This document shows, one piece after another, positions 27,070 to 36,625 of a DNA stretch of 40,775 bases. The position numbers were made by a program, and so were the translations under genes. This DNA comes from Streptomyces sp. CBMA123 (GTDB lineage: Bacteria; Actinomycetota; Actinomycetes; Streptomycetales; Streptomycetaceae). How positions within the stretch are numbered: position 1 is the stretch's first letter; every line of letters starts with the position of its first letter. Where the stretch lies: NCBI RefSeq assembly GCF_014596465.1, contig NZ_MECK01000612.1, positions 1 through 40,775 of the forward strand. Reading direction: 5' to 3'. The notes beneath the pieces were generated by a model. The model was not told the origin of the DNA, made no database searches, and worked only from the letters and a program-made list of their open reading frames with translations.

Positions 27070-29063
27070 CGGTGGTCCTCCTCGTCCAGGCTGCCGATCG
27101 CCGCCCACAGCACGTCCGCCAACTGCGCCGCCTTGAACGGCAGTCCGCGCACCTGGTTGTAGGACTCCGCGTCCACCAGGTACTTCGCCCGCAGCAGCAG
27201 CGCGAGCTGGCCCAGGTTCATCTCGGGCACGATGACCTTCTCGTAACTGCGCAGCACCACACCCAGGTTGGCCGGGAACGGGTTGAGGTTGCGCAGGTGC
27301 GCCTGGGCGACCTCGCCGCCGTCCGCCCGCACCCGGCGCACCGCCGCGGTGATCGGGCCGTAGGTCGAGCCCCAGCCGAGCACCAGCACCCGGGCGTCCC
27401 CGCTCGGGTCGTCGACCTCCACCGGCTTGACCGTGATCCCGTCGACCTTCGCCTGCCGGGTGCGCACCATCAGGTCGTGGTTGGCCGGGTCGTAGGAGAT
27501 GTTCCCGGTGCCGTCCTCCTTCTCGATGCCGCCGATCCGGTGCTCCAGCCCGGCCGTGCCGGGCACCGCCCAGGGCCGGGCCAGGGTGTGCGGATCCCGC
27601 AGGTACGGCCAGAAGGCGCCGTCCTCGCGGTTCGGGGCGGTGGCGAACTTCGGGTCGATCTCCGGCAGTTCGCCGACCTCCGGGATCCGCCAGGGCTCCG
27701 AGCCGTTCGCCAGGTAGCCGTCCGAGAGCAGGAACACCGGGGTGCGGTAGGTCACCGCGATCCGGGCCGCCTCCAGCGCGGCGTCGAAGCACTCGGCGGC
27801 CGTGGCCGGGGCGACGATCGGTACCGGCGCCTCGCCGTTGCGGCCGAACATCGCCTGCAGCAGGTCCGCCTGCTCGGTCTTGGTCGGCAACCCGGTGGAC
27901 GGGCCGCCGCGCTGGATGTCCACCACCAGCAGCGGCAGTTCCAGCGAGACCGCCAGGCCGATCGTCTCCGACTTGAGTGCCACGCCCGGCCCGGAGGTGG
28001 TCGTCACGCCCAGCGCCCCGCCGAAGGCCGCGCCGAGCGCCGCGCCGATGCCGGCGATCTCGTCCTCGGCCTGGAAGGTGCGCACCCCGAAGTCCTTGTG
28101 CCGGCTCAGCTCGTGCAGGATGTCCGAGGCCGGGGTGATCGGGTACGAGCCCAGGTACAGCGGCAGGCCGGAGCGCTGCGCGGCGGCGATCAGCCCGTAG
28201 GACAGCGCCAGGTTGCCGGAGATGTTGCGGTAGCGCCCGGCCGGGAGCCTGGCCGGCGGCACCTCGTAGGAGACCGCGAAGGTCTCGGTGGTCTCGCCGA
28301 AGTTCCAGCCCGCCCGGAAGGCGCCGATGTTCGCCTCGGCGATCTGCGGATTCTTGGCGAACTTGGCGCGCAGGAAGGTCTCGGTGCCGTGGGTGGGCCG
28401 GTGGTACATCCAGGACAGCAGCCCCAGGGCGAACATGTTCTTCGCCCGCTCGGCGTCCTTGCGGGCCAGCCCGCTGTCCTTGAGCGCCTCCAGGGTCAGC
28501 GCGGTGAGCGGCACCGGGTGGAGGTGGAAGGCGTCCAGCGAGCCGTCGCCGAGCGGGTCCGCGGCGTAACCCACCTTGGCCAGCGCCCGCTTGGTGAACT
28601 CGTCGGTGTTGACGATGATCTCCGCGCCGCGCGGCAGGTCCGGCAGGTTCGCCTTCAGGGCCGCCGGGTTCATCGCCACCAGCACGTTCGGGGCGTCGCC
28701 CGGGGTGAGGATGTCGTGGTCGGCGAAGTGCAGTTGGAAGGACGAGACGCCCGGCAGGGTGCCGGCGGGAGCCCGGATCTCGGCCGGGAAGTTCGGCAGC
28801 GTGGAGAGGTCGTTGCCGAACGCGGCCGTCTCCGAGGTGAACCGGTCACCGGTGAGCTGCATGCCGTCACCCGAGTCGCCGGCGAACCGGATGATCACCC
28901 GGTCGAGTCTGCGGATGGGCTTGGCCCGCCGCTCCGGTGGGCCGCCCGGGGCGTGCGCGCCGACGGGCCCGGCCGCTCCGGGGGGTCCGGCACCGTCACC
29001 GGTACGACCCTCGTCGCCGTCCGATCCGTCCACTGCCTCTGACTGATCGACCTGACTGGTCAC
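27066..29063 (-). CDS. korA: 2-oxoglutarate:ferredoxin oxidoreductase, fused gamma-alpha subunit
   Basis: The protein has 665 residues. An N-terminal gamma-type domain (IIRFAGDSGDGMQLTGDRF, about 50-240) is fused to the alpha pyrimidine-binding domain with LGSYPITPASDILHEL, FQAEDEIAGIGAALGAAFGG, TTTSGPGVALKSE and IQRGGPSTGLPTKTEQADL. This is the actinobacterial KorA architecture. The first ~45 residues are a Gly/Pro/Asp-rich disordered leader. GTG at 29063 is chosen because a strong GAGGAGGT precedes it; a longer frame to 29186 is rejected. Upstream, the 273-bp gap to the response-regulator gene holds a weak -10-like TAGGAT (minus strand, 29142-29137) and no gene. It forms a two-gene operon with korB. 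Confidence 0.95.
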   Translation of the reverse strand: MTSQVDQSEAVDGSDGDEGRTGDGAGPPGAAGPVGAHAPGGPPERRAKPIRRLDRVIIRFAGDSGDGMQLTGDRFTSETAAFGNDLSTLPNFPAEIRAPAGTLPGVSSFQLHFADHDILTPGDAPNVLVAMNPAALKANLPDLPRGAEIIVNTDEFTKRALAKVGYAADPLGDGSLDAFHLHPVPLTALTLEALKDSGLARKDAERAKNMFALGLLSWMYHRPTHGTETFLRAKFAKNPQIAEANIGAFRAGWNFGETTETFAVSYEVPPARLPAGRYRNISGNLALSYGLIAAAQRSGLPLYLGSYPITPASDILHELSRHKDFGVRTFQAEDEIAGIGAALGAAFGGALGVTTTSGPGVALKSETIGLAVSLELPLLVVDIQRGGPSTGLPTKTEQADLLQAMFGRNGEAPVPIVAPATAAECFDAALEAARIAVTYRTPVFLLSDGYLANGSEPWRIPEVGELPEIDPKFATAPNREDGAFWPYLRDPHTLARPWAVPGTAGLEHRIGGIEKEDGTGNISYDPANHDLMVRTRQAKVDGITVKPVEVDDPSGDARVLVLGWGSTYGPITAAVRRVRADGGEVAQAHLRNLNPFPANLGVVLRSYEKVIVPEMNLGQLALLLRAKYLVDAESYNQVRGLPFKAAQLADVLWAAIGSLDEEDHR

Positions 29064-29299
29064 TGCCGCGGACCTCCTCGTGGGCACACCACCGCGGGCG
29101 CGGCCCCGTGCCCCGTCCGCCTGGTGCACCGCTCGCATCCTATGCGCGCGCACTCCGCCCAGGCCGGAACTCCGGCAGGATTTCACCCGCCCATGCCGGT
29201 ACCTCTTTCCGGCACAACAGCCGGCCGCCGGAGATCATTCCGCACACGGACCGAGCGGGCCGCGCCCGGGCCGCGCGGAGCCGGCCCGGGGCGGCTCCA

Positions 29300-29345
29300 G
29301 GCTCAGGAGTTCTCACGGGTCACGAGCTCTCACGGCTCAGGAGTT
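29300..29345. repeat. 34-bp period duplication across a stop codon
   Basis: GGCTCAGGAGTT occurs at 29334-29345, where it holds the last codons and stop of the response-regulator gene, and again at 29300-29311 just downstream of it. The bases between are also partly repeated (TCTCACGG). Confidence 0.8.
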
Positions 29346-29999
29346 GAGGTAGGTGAGCACCGCGAGCACCCGGCGGTGGTCCTCCGGGCTCTGCGCCAGG
29401 CCGAGCTTGAGGAAGATGTTGCTGACGTGCTTTTCCACCGCGCCGTCCGAGACCACCATCTGCTTGGCCACCGCCGCGTTGGTGCGCCCCTCCGCCATCA
29501 GCGCGAGCACCTCGCGCTCGCGCGGCGTGAGGTTGGCCAGCACGTCGCCCTTGCGACTGCGGCTGAGCAACTGCTGCACCACCTCCGGGTCCAGCGCGGT
29601 GCCGCCCTCGGCGACCCGCACCACCGCGTCGGCGAACTCGCGCACCTCGGCGACCCGGTCCTTCAGCAGGTAGCCGACGCCCCGGGTGGAGCCGGCCAGC
29701 AGCTCGGAGGCGTACCGCTCCTCCACGAACTGCGACAGCACCAGCACGCCCAGCTGCGGGTAGCGCCCGCGCAGTTCCACGCAGGCGCGCAGGCCCTCGT
29801 CGGTGTGGGTCGGGGGCATCCGCACGTCCGAGACCACCACGTCCGGCAGGTCGCCGGACGCCGCCAGGTCGTGGATGGTCTTCACCAGGGCGGCGCCGTC
29901 CCCGACCCCGGCCACCACCTCCAGGCCGCGGTCGGTGAGCAGCCGGGTCAGACCTTCCCGCAGCAGTACGGAGTCCTCGGCGATGACGACGCGGCGCAT
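29337..29999 (-). CDS. NarL/LuxR-family response regulator, no partner kinase
   Basis: The protein has 220 residues. The receiver domain has the acidic pair Glu8-Asp9, the phosphoacceptor Asp58 (DVVVSDVRMPP), and the Lys of LLKDRV. The LuxR-type HTH reads LTPREREVLALMAEGRTNAAVAKQMVVSDGAVEKHVSNIFLKLG. The phosphoacceptor is intact, so it should accept phosphate from a sensor kinase, but none is encoded on either side in this window. GGAAGG precedes the ATG. Position between korA and a prenyl synthase gives no clear target. Its 3' end is duplicated across the stop codon (29300-29345). Confidence 0.93.
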   Translation of the reverse strand: MRRVVIAEDSVLLREGLTRLLTDRGLEVVAGVGDGAALVKTIHDLAASGDLPDVVVSDVRMPPTHTDEGLRACVELRGRYPQLGVLVLSQFVEERYASELLAGSTRGVGYLLKDRVAEVREFADAVVRVAEGGTALDPEVVQQLLSRSRKGDVLANLTPREREVLALMAEGRTNAAVAKQMVVSDGAVEKHVSNIFLKLGLAQSPEDHRRVLAVLTYLNS

Positions 30000-30091
30000 G
30001 GTGACCTTCCGGCAGGCGTGAGCTGACGGGTGTCAGTCTCCCCCATCCCGGCGGGCCGCCGCGGCCGTGGGGCCGGATCGCCCGAGGGCGG

Positions 30092-31102
30092 TCACATGGT
30101 GCGGATGGCCACCGCGTCGCACAGCCCGTCCAGGGCCGCCTTCGCCGCGCAGTCCGGCAGCGGGGCCAGCAGCGCCCGGGCCTCCTCGGCGTGCCGCAGG
30201 GTCTCCCGGCGGGCGCGCTCCAGGGCGGGGTGGGCGCGCAGCAGGCGCAGCGCCTCGGCGTGCAGGTCGTCGTCGGAGAGGTCCTGGGCGAGCAGTTCGC
30301 GCAGCCGGGTGTCGTCCGGGTCGGCCGGGTCGGCCGGCATCTGCTCCAGCAGCAGGGTCGGCAGGGTGGGCACGCCCTCGCGCAGGTCGGTGCCGGGGGT
30401 CTTGCCGGACTCGTGGCCGTCGCTGGCGATGTCCAGCACGTCGTCAGCCAGCTGGAAGGCGATGCCGATCCGCTCGCCGAACTCGCCGAGGGTGTCCACC
30501 AGGTCCGGCGCGGCGCCGGCCATCAGCGCTCCTATCCGGCAGGAGACGGCGATCAGCGATCCGGTCTTGCCCGCGAGCACGTCCAGGTAGTGCAGCAGCG
30601 GGTCCAGATCCGGGCCGGGGCCGCGGGTCTCCAGGATCTGGCCGGTGACCAGCCGCTCGAAGGCCTCGGCCTGCATCCGCACCGCCGCCGGGCCGAGGTC
30701 GGCCAGCACCTGGGAGGCCCGGGAGAACAGGAAGTCGCCGGTGAGGATGGCCACCGAGTTGTCCCAGCGGGAGTTGGCGCTCTCGGCGCCGCGCCGCACC
30801 GGGGCCTCGTCCATCACGTCGTCGTGGTACAGCGTGGCCAGGTGGGTCAGCTCGACGACCACCGCGGCCGGCACCACGCCGGGCGCGCCCGGGTCGCCGA
30901 ACTGGGCGGCCAGCAGCAGGAGCAGCGGACGGAAGCGCTTGCCGCCGGCCTCGATCAGGTGGCTGGCGGTGACGGTGATGAACGGGACGTCGCTCTTGAC
31001 GGCCTCGGAGAGCGCCGCCTCCACCGCGTCCAGTCCGGCCTGGACGTCCCGGGTCAGGTCGCGGTCCTGCACGCTGAGCCCGAAGGGTCCCACGACGGTC
31101 AC
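30092..31102 (-). CDS. Long-chain polyprenyl diphosphate synthase
   Basis: This 336-residue protein has both Asp-rich motifs of trans-prenyltransferases: DDVMD (94-98) after LTHLATLYH, and DDVLD (220-224) after ERIGIAFQLA, plus GGKRFRPLL and the conserved LAGKTGSLI. The residues before the first Asp motif are not bulky at the fifth position (Ala89), consistent with a long product. It elongates farnesyl or geranylgeranyl diphosphate with isopentenyl diphosphate. In an organism with menaquinone this chain most likely feeds the quinone tail, which fits its place beside the nuo operon. The GTG at 31102, with GAGGAG nine bases upstream, is preferred to a longer frame to 31198. Confidence 0.93.
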   Translation of the reverse strand: MTVVGPFGLSVQDRDLTRDVQAGLDAVEAALSEAVKSDVPFITVTASHLIEAGGKRFRPLLLLLAAQFGDPGAPGVVPAAVVVELTHLATLYHDDVMDEAPVRRGAESANSRWDNSVAILTGDFLFSRASQVLADLGPAAVRMQAEAFERLVTGQILETRGPGPDLDPLLHYLDVLAGKTGSLIAVSCRIGALMAGAAPDLVDTLGEFGERIGIAFQLADDVLDIASDGHESGKTPGTDLREGVPTLPTLLLEQMPADPADPDDTRLRELLAQDLSDDDLHAEALRLLRAHPALERARRETLRHAEEARALLAPLPDCAAKAALDGLCDAVAIRTM

Positions 31103-31299
31103 GAAGACCACTCCTCTGTCCCTGGTCGATCTAGCGGCCTGGTCCCTGAGTGCCGCCGCTGGCCATACAGGCAGGGTATCCGGTCGCGAGTGGATCACTG
31201 CACGGGCGTGCGGATCCTGTCATGCCCGAGCCGGAAGGCCTGGTCAGACGGTCTCCACGGGCCATGCGGCGGTGGGGGCGAATTCCTCTGGAAACAACG

Positions 31300-31395
31300 G
31301 CTGGAGATCGGCCCGGACTTCCGGACCGACCTCCAGCGGACCGACCCGCGCCGCTCGGCGCGCGCGTCGGTGCGCGCATCGCCACGACGCGCACC
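31300..31395 (-). terminator. Two hairpins downstream of nuoN
   Basis: Reading the nuo transcript, the first hairpin (31395-31388 with 31376-31369, arms GGTGCGCG/CGCGCACC) lies about 33 nt past the nuoN stop. The second (31337-31331 with 31306-31300, arms GCTGGAG/CTCCAGC) continues inward with further pairing TCGG/CCGA and CCGG/CCGG. They probably end the nuo operon. The rest of the 325-bp gap 31103-31427 contains nothing I can name beyond the leader of the prenyl synthase gene. Confidence 0.6.
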
Positions 31396-31427
31396 GCTGC
31401 GCGGACCAGTGCCGCGAATGCCGCGAA

Positions 31428-33065
31428 TCAGTAGGCGAACAACGAGGCCTTGGACGCGAGGTCCAGGAAGTACTGCGGCAGCAGGCCCAGACCCAGCGTG
31501 ACCAGCACCCCCACCCCGATCGCGGTCGCCGTGAAGGCGCTCGGGACCGCCACCGTCGGACCGCCCGGCTGCGGGTCGGAGAAGAACATCAGCACGATCA
31601 CCCGGATGTAGAAGAACGCGGCCACCGCCGAACTCAGCACACCGACGATCACCAGCGGTGTGGCCCCGCCGGCCGCCGCCGCCTGGAACACCGCGAACTT
31701 CCCGGTGAACCCGGAGGTCAGCGGGATCCCGGCGAAGGCCAGCAGGAACAGCGCGAACACCGCCGCCACCAGCGGTGAACGCCGCCCCAGCCCCGCCCAG
31801 CTGGACAGGTGGGTCGCCTCGCCCTTGGAGTCGCGCACCAGGGTGACCACGGCGAAGGCGCCGAGCGTCACGAAGGAGTACGCCGCCAGGTAGAACAGCA
31901 CCGAGGACAGCCCCTGCTTGTTGACGGCGATCACCCCGGTCAGGATGAACCCGGCGTGCGCGACCGAGGAGTACGCCAGCAGCCGCTTGACGTCCTGCTG
32001 GGTCACCGCCAGCACCGCGCCCACCACCATGGTCAGGATCGCCACGCCCCACAGCACCGGCCGCCAGTCCAGCCGCAGGCCCGGGAAGGCCACGTAGAAC
32101 AACCGCAGGAACGCGCCGAACGCCGCCACCTTGGTGGCCGAGGCCATGAAGCCGGTCACCGGGGTCGGCGCGCCCTGGTAGACGTCCGGGGTCCAGGAGT
32201 GGAACGGCACCGCGCCGACCTTGAACAGCAGGCCCACCGCCAGCATCGCCAGGCCGGCCAGCAGCAGCACGTCGCTCTGGGTGCTGCTGAGCTGCGCCGG
32301 GGTGGTCATCGCCTTGCCGGAGATGACGTCCGCGATGTCGCCGAGTTTCACGCTGCCGGCGTAGCCGTACAGCAGCGCCGTGCCGAACAGGAAGAACGCC
32401 GAGGCGAAGGCGCCGAGCAGGAAGTACTTGACCGCCGCCTCCTGGGAGAGCAGCCGGCGGCGCCGGGCCAGCGCGCAGAGCAGGTACAGCGGGAGGGAGA
32501 AGACCTCCAGCGCCACGAACATGGTCAGCAGGTCGTTGGCGGACGGGAAGAGCAGCATCCCGCCGACCGCGAACATGGTCAGCGGGAAGACCTCGGTGGT
32601 GGTGAAGCCGGCCCGGACCGCGGCCCGCTCCTGCTCCCCGCCGGGGGTGGCGGAGGCCTGGGCGGCGAAGGCGTCGGCGGGCAGGCCGCCGGCCTTGGGC
32701 TCCAGCCGGCGCTCCGCGTAGGTCAGCACCGTCACCACGGCGACCAGCAGGATCACGCCTTGCAGGAACAGCGCCGGGCCGTCCAGCGCGACCGACTCCA
32801 TGGCCAGCAGGTCGATCCGCGGCGCGCCGTGGCCCTGCGCGGCCAGCACCACCACGGCGGCGAAGGCGCCGGCCAGCGCGACCAGGGCGAGGGTGACCTG
32901 GGTCCAGTGCCGCAGCCGGCGCGGGACGAACGCCTCGACCAGGACGCCGGCCACGGCGGCGGCAAACACCACCAGCATCGGGGAGAGTTGGCCGTACTCG
33001 ATGTGCGGGGACGGGATGCTCGGGGTGTTGCCGCCGGCGGCGGCGAGCACTGCGGTGACACTCAC
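31428..33065 (-). CDS. nuoN: NADH-quinone oxidoreductase subunit N
   Basis: This 545-residue protein is an antiporter-like proton-channel subunit of complex I with about 14 membrane helices. Signatures are LLTMFVALEVFSLPLYLLCAL with the channel glutamate, EAAVKYFLLGAFASAFFLFG, LLFKVGAVPFHSWTPDVYQGAPTPVTGFMA, and VKRLLAYSSVAHAGFIL. It is longer than enterobacterial NuoN (about 485) because of an N-terminal segment and a loop rich in Ala/Gly/Glu near residues 120-150 (GGLPADAFAAQASA), typical of actinobacteria. The ATG overlaps the nuoM stop by four bases. It is the last gene of the operon. Confidence 0.96.
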   Translation of the reverse strand: MSVTAVLAAAGGNTPSIPSPHIEYGQLSPMLVVFAAAVAGVLVEAFVPRRLRHWTQVTLALVALAGAFAAVVVLAAQGHGAPRIDLLAMESVALDGPALFLQGVILLVAVVTVLTYAERRLEPKAGGLPADAFAAQASATPGGEQERAAVRAGFTTTEVFPLTMFAVGGMLLFPSANDLLTMFVALEVFSLPLYLLCALARRRRLLSQEAAVKYFLLGAFASAFFLFGTALLYGYAGSVKLGDIADVISGKAMTTPAQLSSTQSDVLLLAGLAMLAVGLLFKVGAVPFHSWTPDVYQGAPTPVTGFMASATKVAAFGAFLRLFYVAFPGLRLDWRPVLWGVAILTMVVGAVLAVTQQDVKRLLAYSSVAHAGFILTGVIAVNKQGLSSVLFYLAAYSFVTLGAFAVVTLVRDSKGEATHLSSWAGLGRRSPLVAAVFALFLLAFAGIPLTSGFTGKFAVFQAAAAGGATPLVIVGVLSSAVAAFFYIRVIVLMFFSDPQPGGPTVAVPSAFTATAIGVGVLVTLGLGLLPQYFLDLASKASLFAY

Positions 33066-34681
33066 TTCTGCTCACCTCCTGAGGTGGCGGCGACCGGGTG
33101 GGCCGGCGCCGGGTCGGTCCGGTGGACCTGCGAGAGCGTCGCGTCCACCGAGGGGTTCACCAGGTCGGTGAGCGGCTTGGGGTAGACGCCGAGCAGCACG
33201 GTCAGCGCCACCAGCGGCGCCACCACGGCGAGTTCGCGGACCTTGAGGTCGGGCATCGCGCGCACGCCCTCCTTCACCGGGCCGGTCATGGTGCGCTGGT
33301 ACAGCAGCAGGGCGTACAGCGCGGCCAGCACGATGCCGAAGGTGGCGACGATCCCGATCGCCGGGTAGCGGGTGAAGGTACCCACCAGCACCAGGAACTC
33401 GCTGACGAACGGGGCCAGCCCCGGCAGCGACAGGGTGGCCAGGCTGCCGATCAGGAACGTCCCGGCGAGCACCGGGGCGACCTTCTGCACACCGCCGTAG
33501 TCGGCGATCAGCCGCGAGCCGCGACGCGAGATCAGGAAGCCGGCCACCAGCATCCACGCGGCGGTGGAGAGGCCGTGGTTGACCATGTAGAGGGTCGCGC
33601 CGCTCTGGCCCTGGCTGGTCAGGGCGAAGATGCCCATGATGATGAAGCCGAAGTGCGAGATCGAGGCGTAGGCGACCAGCCGCTTGATGTCCTTCTGGCC
33701 GACCGCCAGCAGCGCGCCGTAGACGATCCCGATCAGCGACAGGACCAGGATCGCCGGGGCGAAGGTCTTCGAGGCGTCCGGGAACAGCCCGAGGCAGAAG
33801 CGCAGCATCGCGAAGGTGCCGACCTTGTCCACCACGGCGGTGATCAGCACGGCGGTGCCGGCCGTCGCCTCGCCCATCGCGTTCGGCAGCCAGGTGTGCA
33901 GCGGCCACAGCGGGGCCTTCACCGCGAAGGCGAAGAAGAAGCCCAGGAACAGCGCGTCCTGGGCGGTGCCGGACAGCTTCAGGCTGCCGTCGGCGACCGC
34001 GCCGGTGAGGGTCCGCAGGTCGAAGGTGCCGAGGCCCTGGTCCTGGGCGATCACGTACAGGCCGATCACCGCGGCCAGCATCACCAGGCCGCCGAGCAGG
34101 TTGTACAGCAGGAACTTGACGGCCGCGTAGGAGCGCTGACGCGCCGACTCCGGGCCGCCGGCCCGGTCGCCGAAGCCGCCGATCAGGAAGTACATCGGGA
34201 TCAGCATGGCTTCGAAGAACACGTAGAACAGGAAGACGTCGGTGGCGTAGAAGGAGACGATCACCATCGCCTCCACCGCCAGGATCAGGGCGAAGAAGGC
34301 CTGGGTGCGGCGCCTGTTCTCGAAGGTGCCGTCCGGCGCGGCGGGGCCCGGGTCGGCGTCGTGCCAGGAGGCCAGCATCACCATCGGCACCAGGACGGCC
34401 GTCAGCAGGGCCAGCACCGCGCCGATGCCGTCCACGCCGAGCGAGAAGGTGATGCCGAAGGAACGGATCCAGCTGTACGACTCGGTCAGCTGGTAGCGGG
34501 CGCCGTGCGGGTCGAACCGCAGCGCCACCACGGCGGCCAGCGCCAGGGTGACGGCCGAGACGCCCAGCGCGACGGCCTTGGTGGTGCGGCGCCGGGCCTC
34601 GGTCGAGCCGGCCGGCAGCGCGGCGGTCAGCACCGCACCGGCCGCCGGGACGGCGCAGGTGACGGTCAGCAGCACACTCAT
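33062..34681 (-). CDS. nuoM: NADH-quinone oxidoreductase subunit M
   Basis: This 539-residue protein is the middle antiporter-like subunit. Key stretches are LFYVFFEAMLIPMYFLIG with the channel glutamate, VKFLLYNLLGGLVML, FAVKAPLWPLHTWLPNAMGEA with the lysine and histidine of the proton path, and DIKRLVAYASISHFGFIIMG. The protein is at the family's normal length. GGGAGG precedes the ATG at 34681. The gene follows nuoL after 34 bp, the largest gap in this part of the operon. Confidence 0.97.
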   Translation of the reverse strand: MSVLLTVTCAVPAAGAVLTAALPAGSTEARRRTTKAVALGVSAVTLALAAVVALRFDPHGARYQLTESYSWIRSFGITFSLGVDGIGAVLALLTAVLVPMVMLASWHDADPGPAAPDGTFENRRRTQAFFALILAVEAMVIVSFYATDVFLFYVFFEAMLIPMYFLIGGFGDRAGGPESARQRSYAAVKFLLYNLLGGLVMLAAVIGLYVIAQDQGLGTFDLRTLTGAVADGSLKLSGTAQDALFLGFFFAFAVKAPLWPLHTWLPNAMGEATAGTAVLITAVVDKVGTFAMLRFCLGLFPDASKTFAPAILVLSLIGIVYGALLAVGQKDIKRLVAYASISHFGFIIMGIFALTSQGQSGATLYMVNHGLSTAAWMLVAGFLISRRGSRLIADYGGVQKVAPVLAGTFLIGSLATLSLPGLAPFVSEFLVLVGTFTRYPAIGIVATFGIVLAALYALLLYQRTMTGPVKEGVRAMPDLKVRELAVVAPLVALTVLLGVYPKPLTDLVNPSVDATLSQVHRTDPAPAHPVAATSGGEQK

Positions 34682-34715
34682 GGCCTGGCCTCCCGACGCG
34701 TTTCAGGACGAGTCA

Positions 34716-36611
34716 TCACACGGACCTCATCAGGAGAGTCGAGGCGACCAGCACCAGCGTGCCGCCGAACATGGAGAGCGCGTACGAGCGGACGAAACCG
34801 TTCTGGACCCGCCGCAGCCGGCCGGACAGGCCACCGATGAGGGCGGCCAGGCCGTTGACGAAGCCGTCCAGGCCGCGGCTGTCGAAGTAGACCAGGGTCG
34901 CGGTGAGCGCCGAGCCCGGCCGCACCAGCACGGCGTGGTTGAAGTCGTCCTGCAGCAGGTCGCGGCGGGCGGCCCGGGTGAGCGGGGAGCCGACCGGCGG
35001 CACCACCGGGACGGGCGAGCGCCCGTACATCGCGTACGACAGCCCGACGCCGGCCAGCATGCAGGCGGTGGTCAGCCCGGTGACGGTCCAGGAACCGAGC
35101 GGCGAGTTGCCCTCGCTGTGCCCGGTGACCGGCTCCAGCCACCTCAGGAAGGAGTTGTTGTAGACGAACAGCCCGCCCGCGAACACCGAGCCGAAGGACA
35201 GCAGGACCATCGGGATCACCATGGTCCTCGGCGACTCGTGCGGGTGCGGGAGGTCGCCCTTCGCGTCCGGCTGCCAGCGCTTCTCGCCGAAGAAGGTCAG
35301 CAGCATCACCCGGGTCATGTAGAACGCGGTGACGGCCGCGCCGACCAGCGCGCACAGGCCGAGGATCCAACCCTCGGTGCCGCCCTTGGCGAAGGCCGCC
35401 TCGATGATCTTGTCCTTGGAGAAGAAGCCGGACAGGCCCGGGAAGCCGATGATGGCGAGGTAGCCCAGGCCGAAGGTGGCGAAGGTCCACGGCAGGTACT
35501 TCCGCAGGCCGCCGTAGTGACGCATGTCCACCTCGTCGTCCATGCCGTGCATGACCGACCCGGCGCCGAGGAACAGCCCGGCCTTGAAGAAGCCGTGGGT
35601 CACCAGGTGCATGATCGCGAAGGCGTAGCCGATCGGGCCCAGCCCGGCCGCCATCACCATGTAGCCGATCTGCGACATGGTCGAACCGGCCAGCGCCTTC
35701 TTGATGTCGTCCTTGGCACACCCGACGATCGCACCGAACAGCAGCGTCACCACGCCGACCACCACCACGGCGGTCTGGGCGTCCGGCGCCAGGTTGAAGA
35801 TCGCCGAGGAGCGGGTGATCAGGTAGACGCCAGCCGTCACCATGGTGGCCGCGTGGATCAGGGCCGAGACCGGGGTCGGGCCCTCCATCGCGTCCCCGAG
35901 CCAGGACTGCAACGGCACCTGCGCCGACTTGCCGCACGCGGCCAGCAGCAGCATCAGGCCGATCGCCGTCAGCTTGCCCTCGCTCGCCTGGTGCGCCCCG
36001 TCGAAGACCGGGGTGAAGGCGAAGGAGCCGAACTCGGCAAACATCAGCATGATCGCGATCGACAGGCCCATGTCGCCGACCCGGTTGACGATGAAGGCCT
36101 TCTTGGCCGCCGTCGCCGCGCTCGGCTTGTGCTGCCAGAAGCCGATCAGCAGGTACGAGGCCAGCCCCACACCCTCCCAACCGGCGTACAGCAGGAGGTA
36201 GTTGTCCGCGAGCACCAGCAGCAGCATGGCGGCCAGGAACAGGTTCAGATACGCGAAGAAGCGGCGCCTGCGCTCGTCGTGCGCCATGTAGCCCACCGAG
36301 TACAGGTGGATCAGCGTGCCGACACCCGTGATCAGCAGCACGAAGGTCATCGACAACTGGTCGAGCCGGAACGAGACGTCGGCCTGGAAGGCGTTCACCG
36401 ACACCCAGCTGAACAGGTGCTCGGTCACCGCCCGGTGCTCGGCGCTCCGGCCCAGCATGTCCGAGAACAACGCCAGGCCGAAGCCGAACGAGAGCGCGGC
36501 AAGCGCGGTGGCCAGCCAGTGGCCGAACCGGTCGAATGCCCGGCCGCCCAGGAGCAGCAGGGCGGCACCGGCCAGCGGGGCCGCCACCAGCAGCGGAATG
36601 AGAGAGTTCAC
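34716..36611 (-). CDS. nuoL: NADH-quinone oxidoreductase subunit L
   Basis: This 631-residue protein is the distal proton-pumping subunit. Visible markers are LLLYAGWEGVGLASYLLIGFW with the channel glutamate, AAKKAFIVNRVGDMG, CGKSAQVPLQSWLGDAMEGP, HAATMVTAGVYLI and DIKKALAGSTMSQIGYMV. The C-terminal ~130 residues hold the lateral amphipathic helix and final anchor (DFNHAVLVRPGSALTATLVYFDSRGLDG to the end). The GTG at 36611 has GGAGGG upstream; the reading frame is open far beyond, but an earlier start would overlap nuoK and nuoJ. It ends TGATGA, two stop codons in a row. Confidence 0.97.
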   Translation of the reverse strand: MNSLIPLLVAAPLAGAALLLLGGRAFDRFGHWLATALAALSFGFGLALFSDMLGRSAEHRAVTEHLFSWVSVNAFQADVSFRLDQLSMTFVLLITGVGTLIHLYSVGYMAHDERRRRFFAYLNLFLAAMLLLVLADNYLLLYAGWEGVGLASYLLIGFWQHKPSAATAAKKAFIVNRVGDMGLSIAIMLMFAEFGSFAFTPVFDGAHQASEGKLTAIGLMLLLAACGKSAQVPLQSWLGDAMEGPTPVSALIHAATMVTAGVYLITRSSAIFNLAPDAQTAVVVVGVVTLLFGAIVGCAKDDIKKALAGSTMSQIGYMVMAAGLGPIGYAFAIMHLVTHGFFKAGLFLGAGSVMHGMDDEVDMRHYGGLRKYLPWTFATFGLGYLAIIGFPGLSGFFSKDKIIEAAFAKGGTEGWILGLCALVGAAVTAFYMTRVMLLTFFGEKRWQPDAKGDLPHPHESPRTMVIPMVLLSFGSVFAGGLFVYNNSFLRWLEPVTGHSEGNSPLGSWTVTGLTTACMLAGVGLSYAMYGRSPVPVVPPVGSPLTRAARRDLLQDDFNHAVLVRPGSALTATLVYFDSRGLDGFVNGLAALIGGLSGRLRRVQNGFVRSYALSMFGGTLVLVASTLLMRSV

Positions 36612-36625
36612 CGAGGGCCCTCCGC

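Noticed and set aside
29064..29186. N-terminal extension of KorA to 29186
   Set aside because: No ribosome site there, while GAGGAGGT stands before the GTG at 29063.
29064..29336. RNA gene or riboswitch in the korA upstream gap
   Set aside because: No conserved riboswitch core, cloverleaf or other recognisable RNA feature could be seen; only a weak -10-like box.
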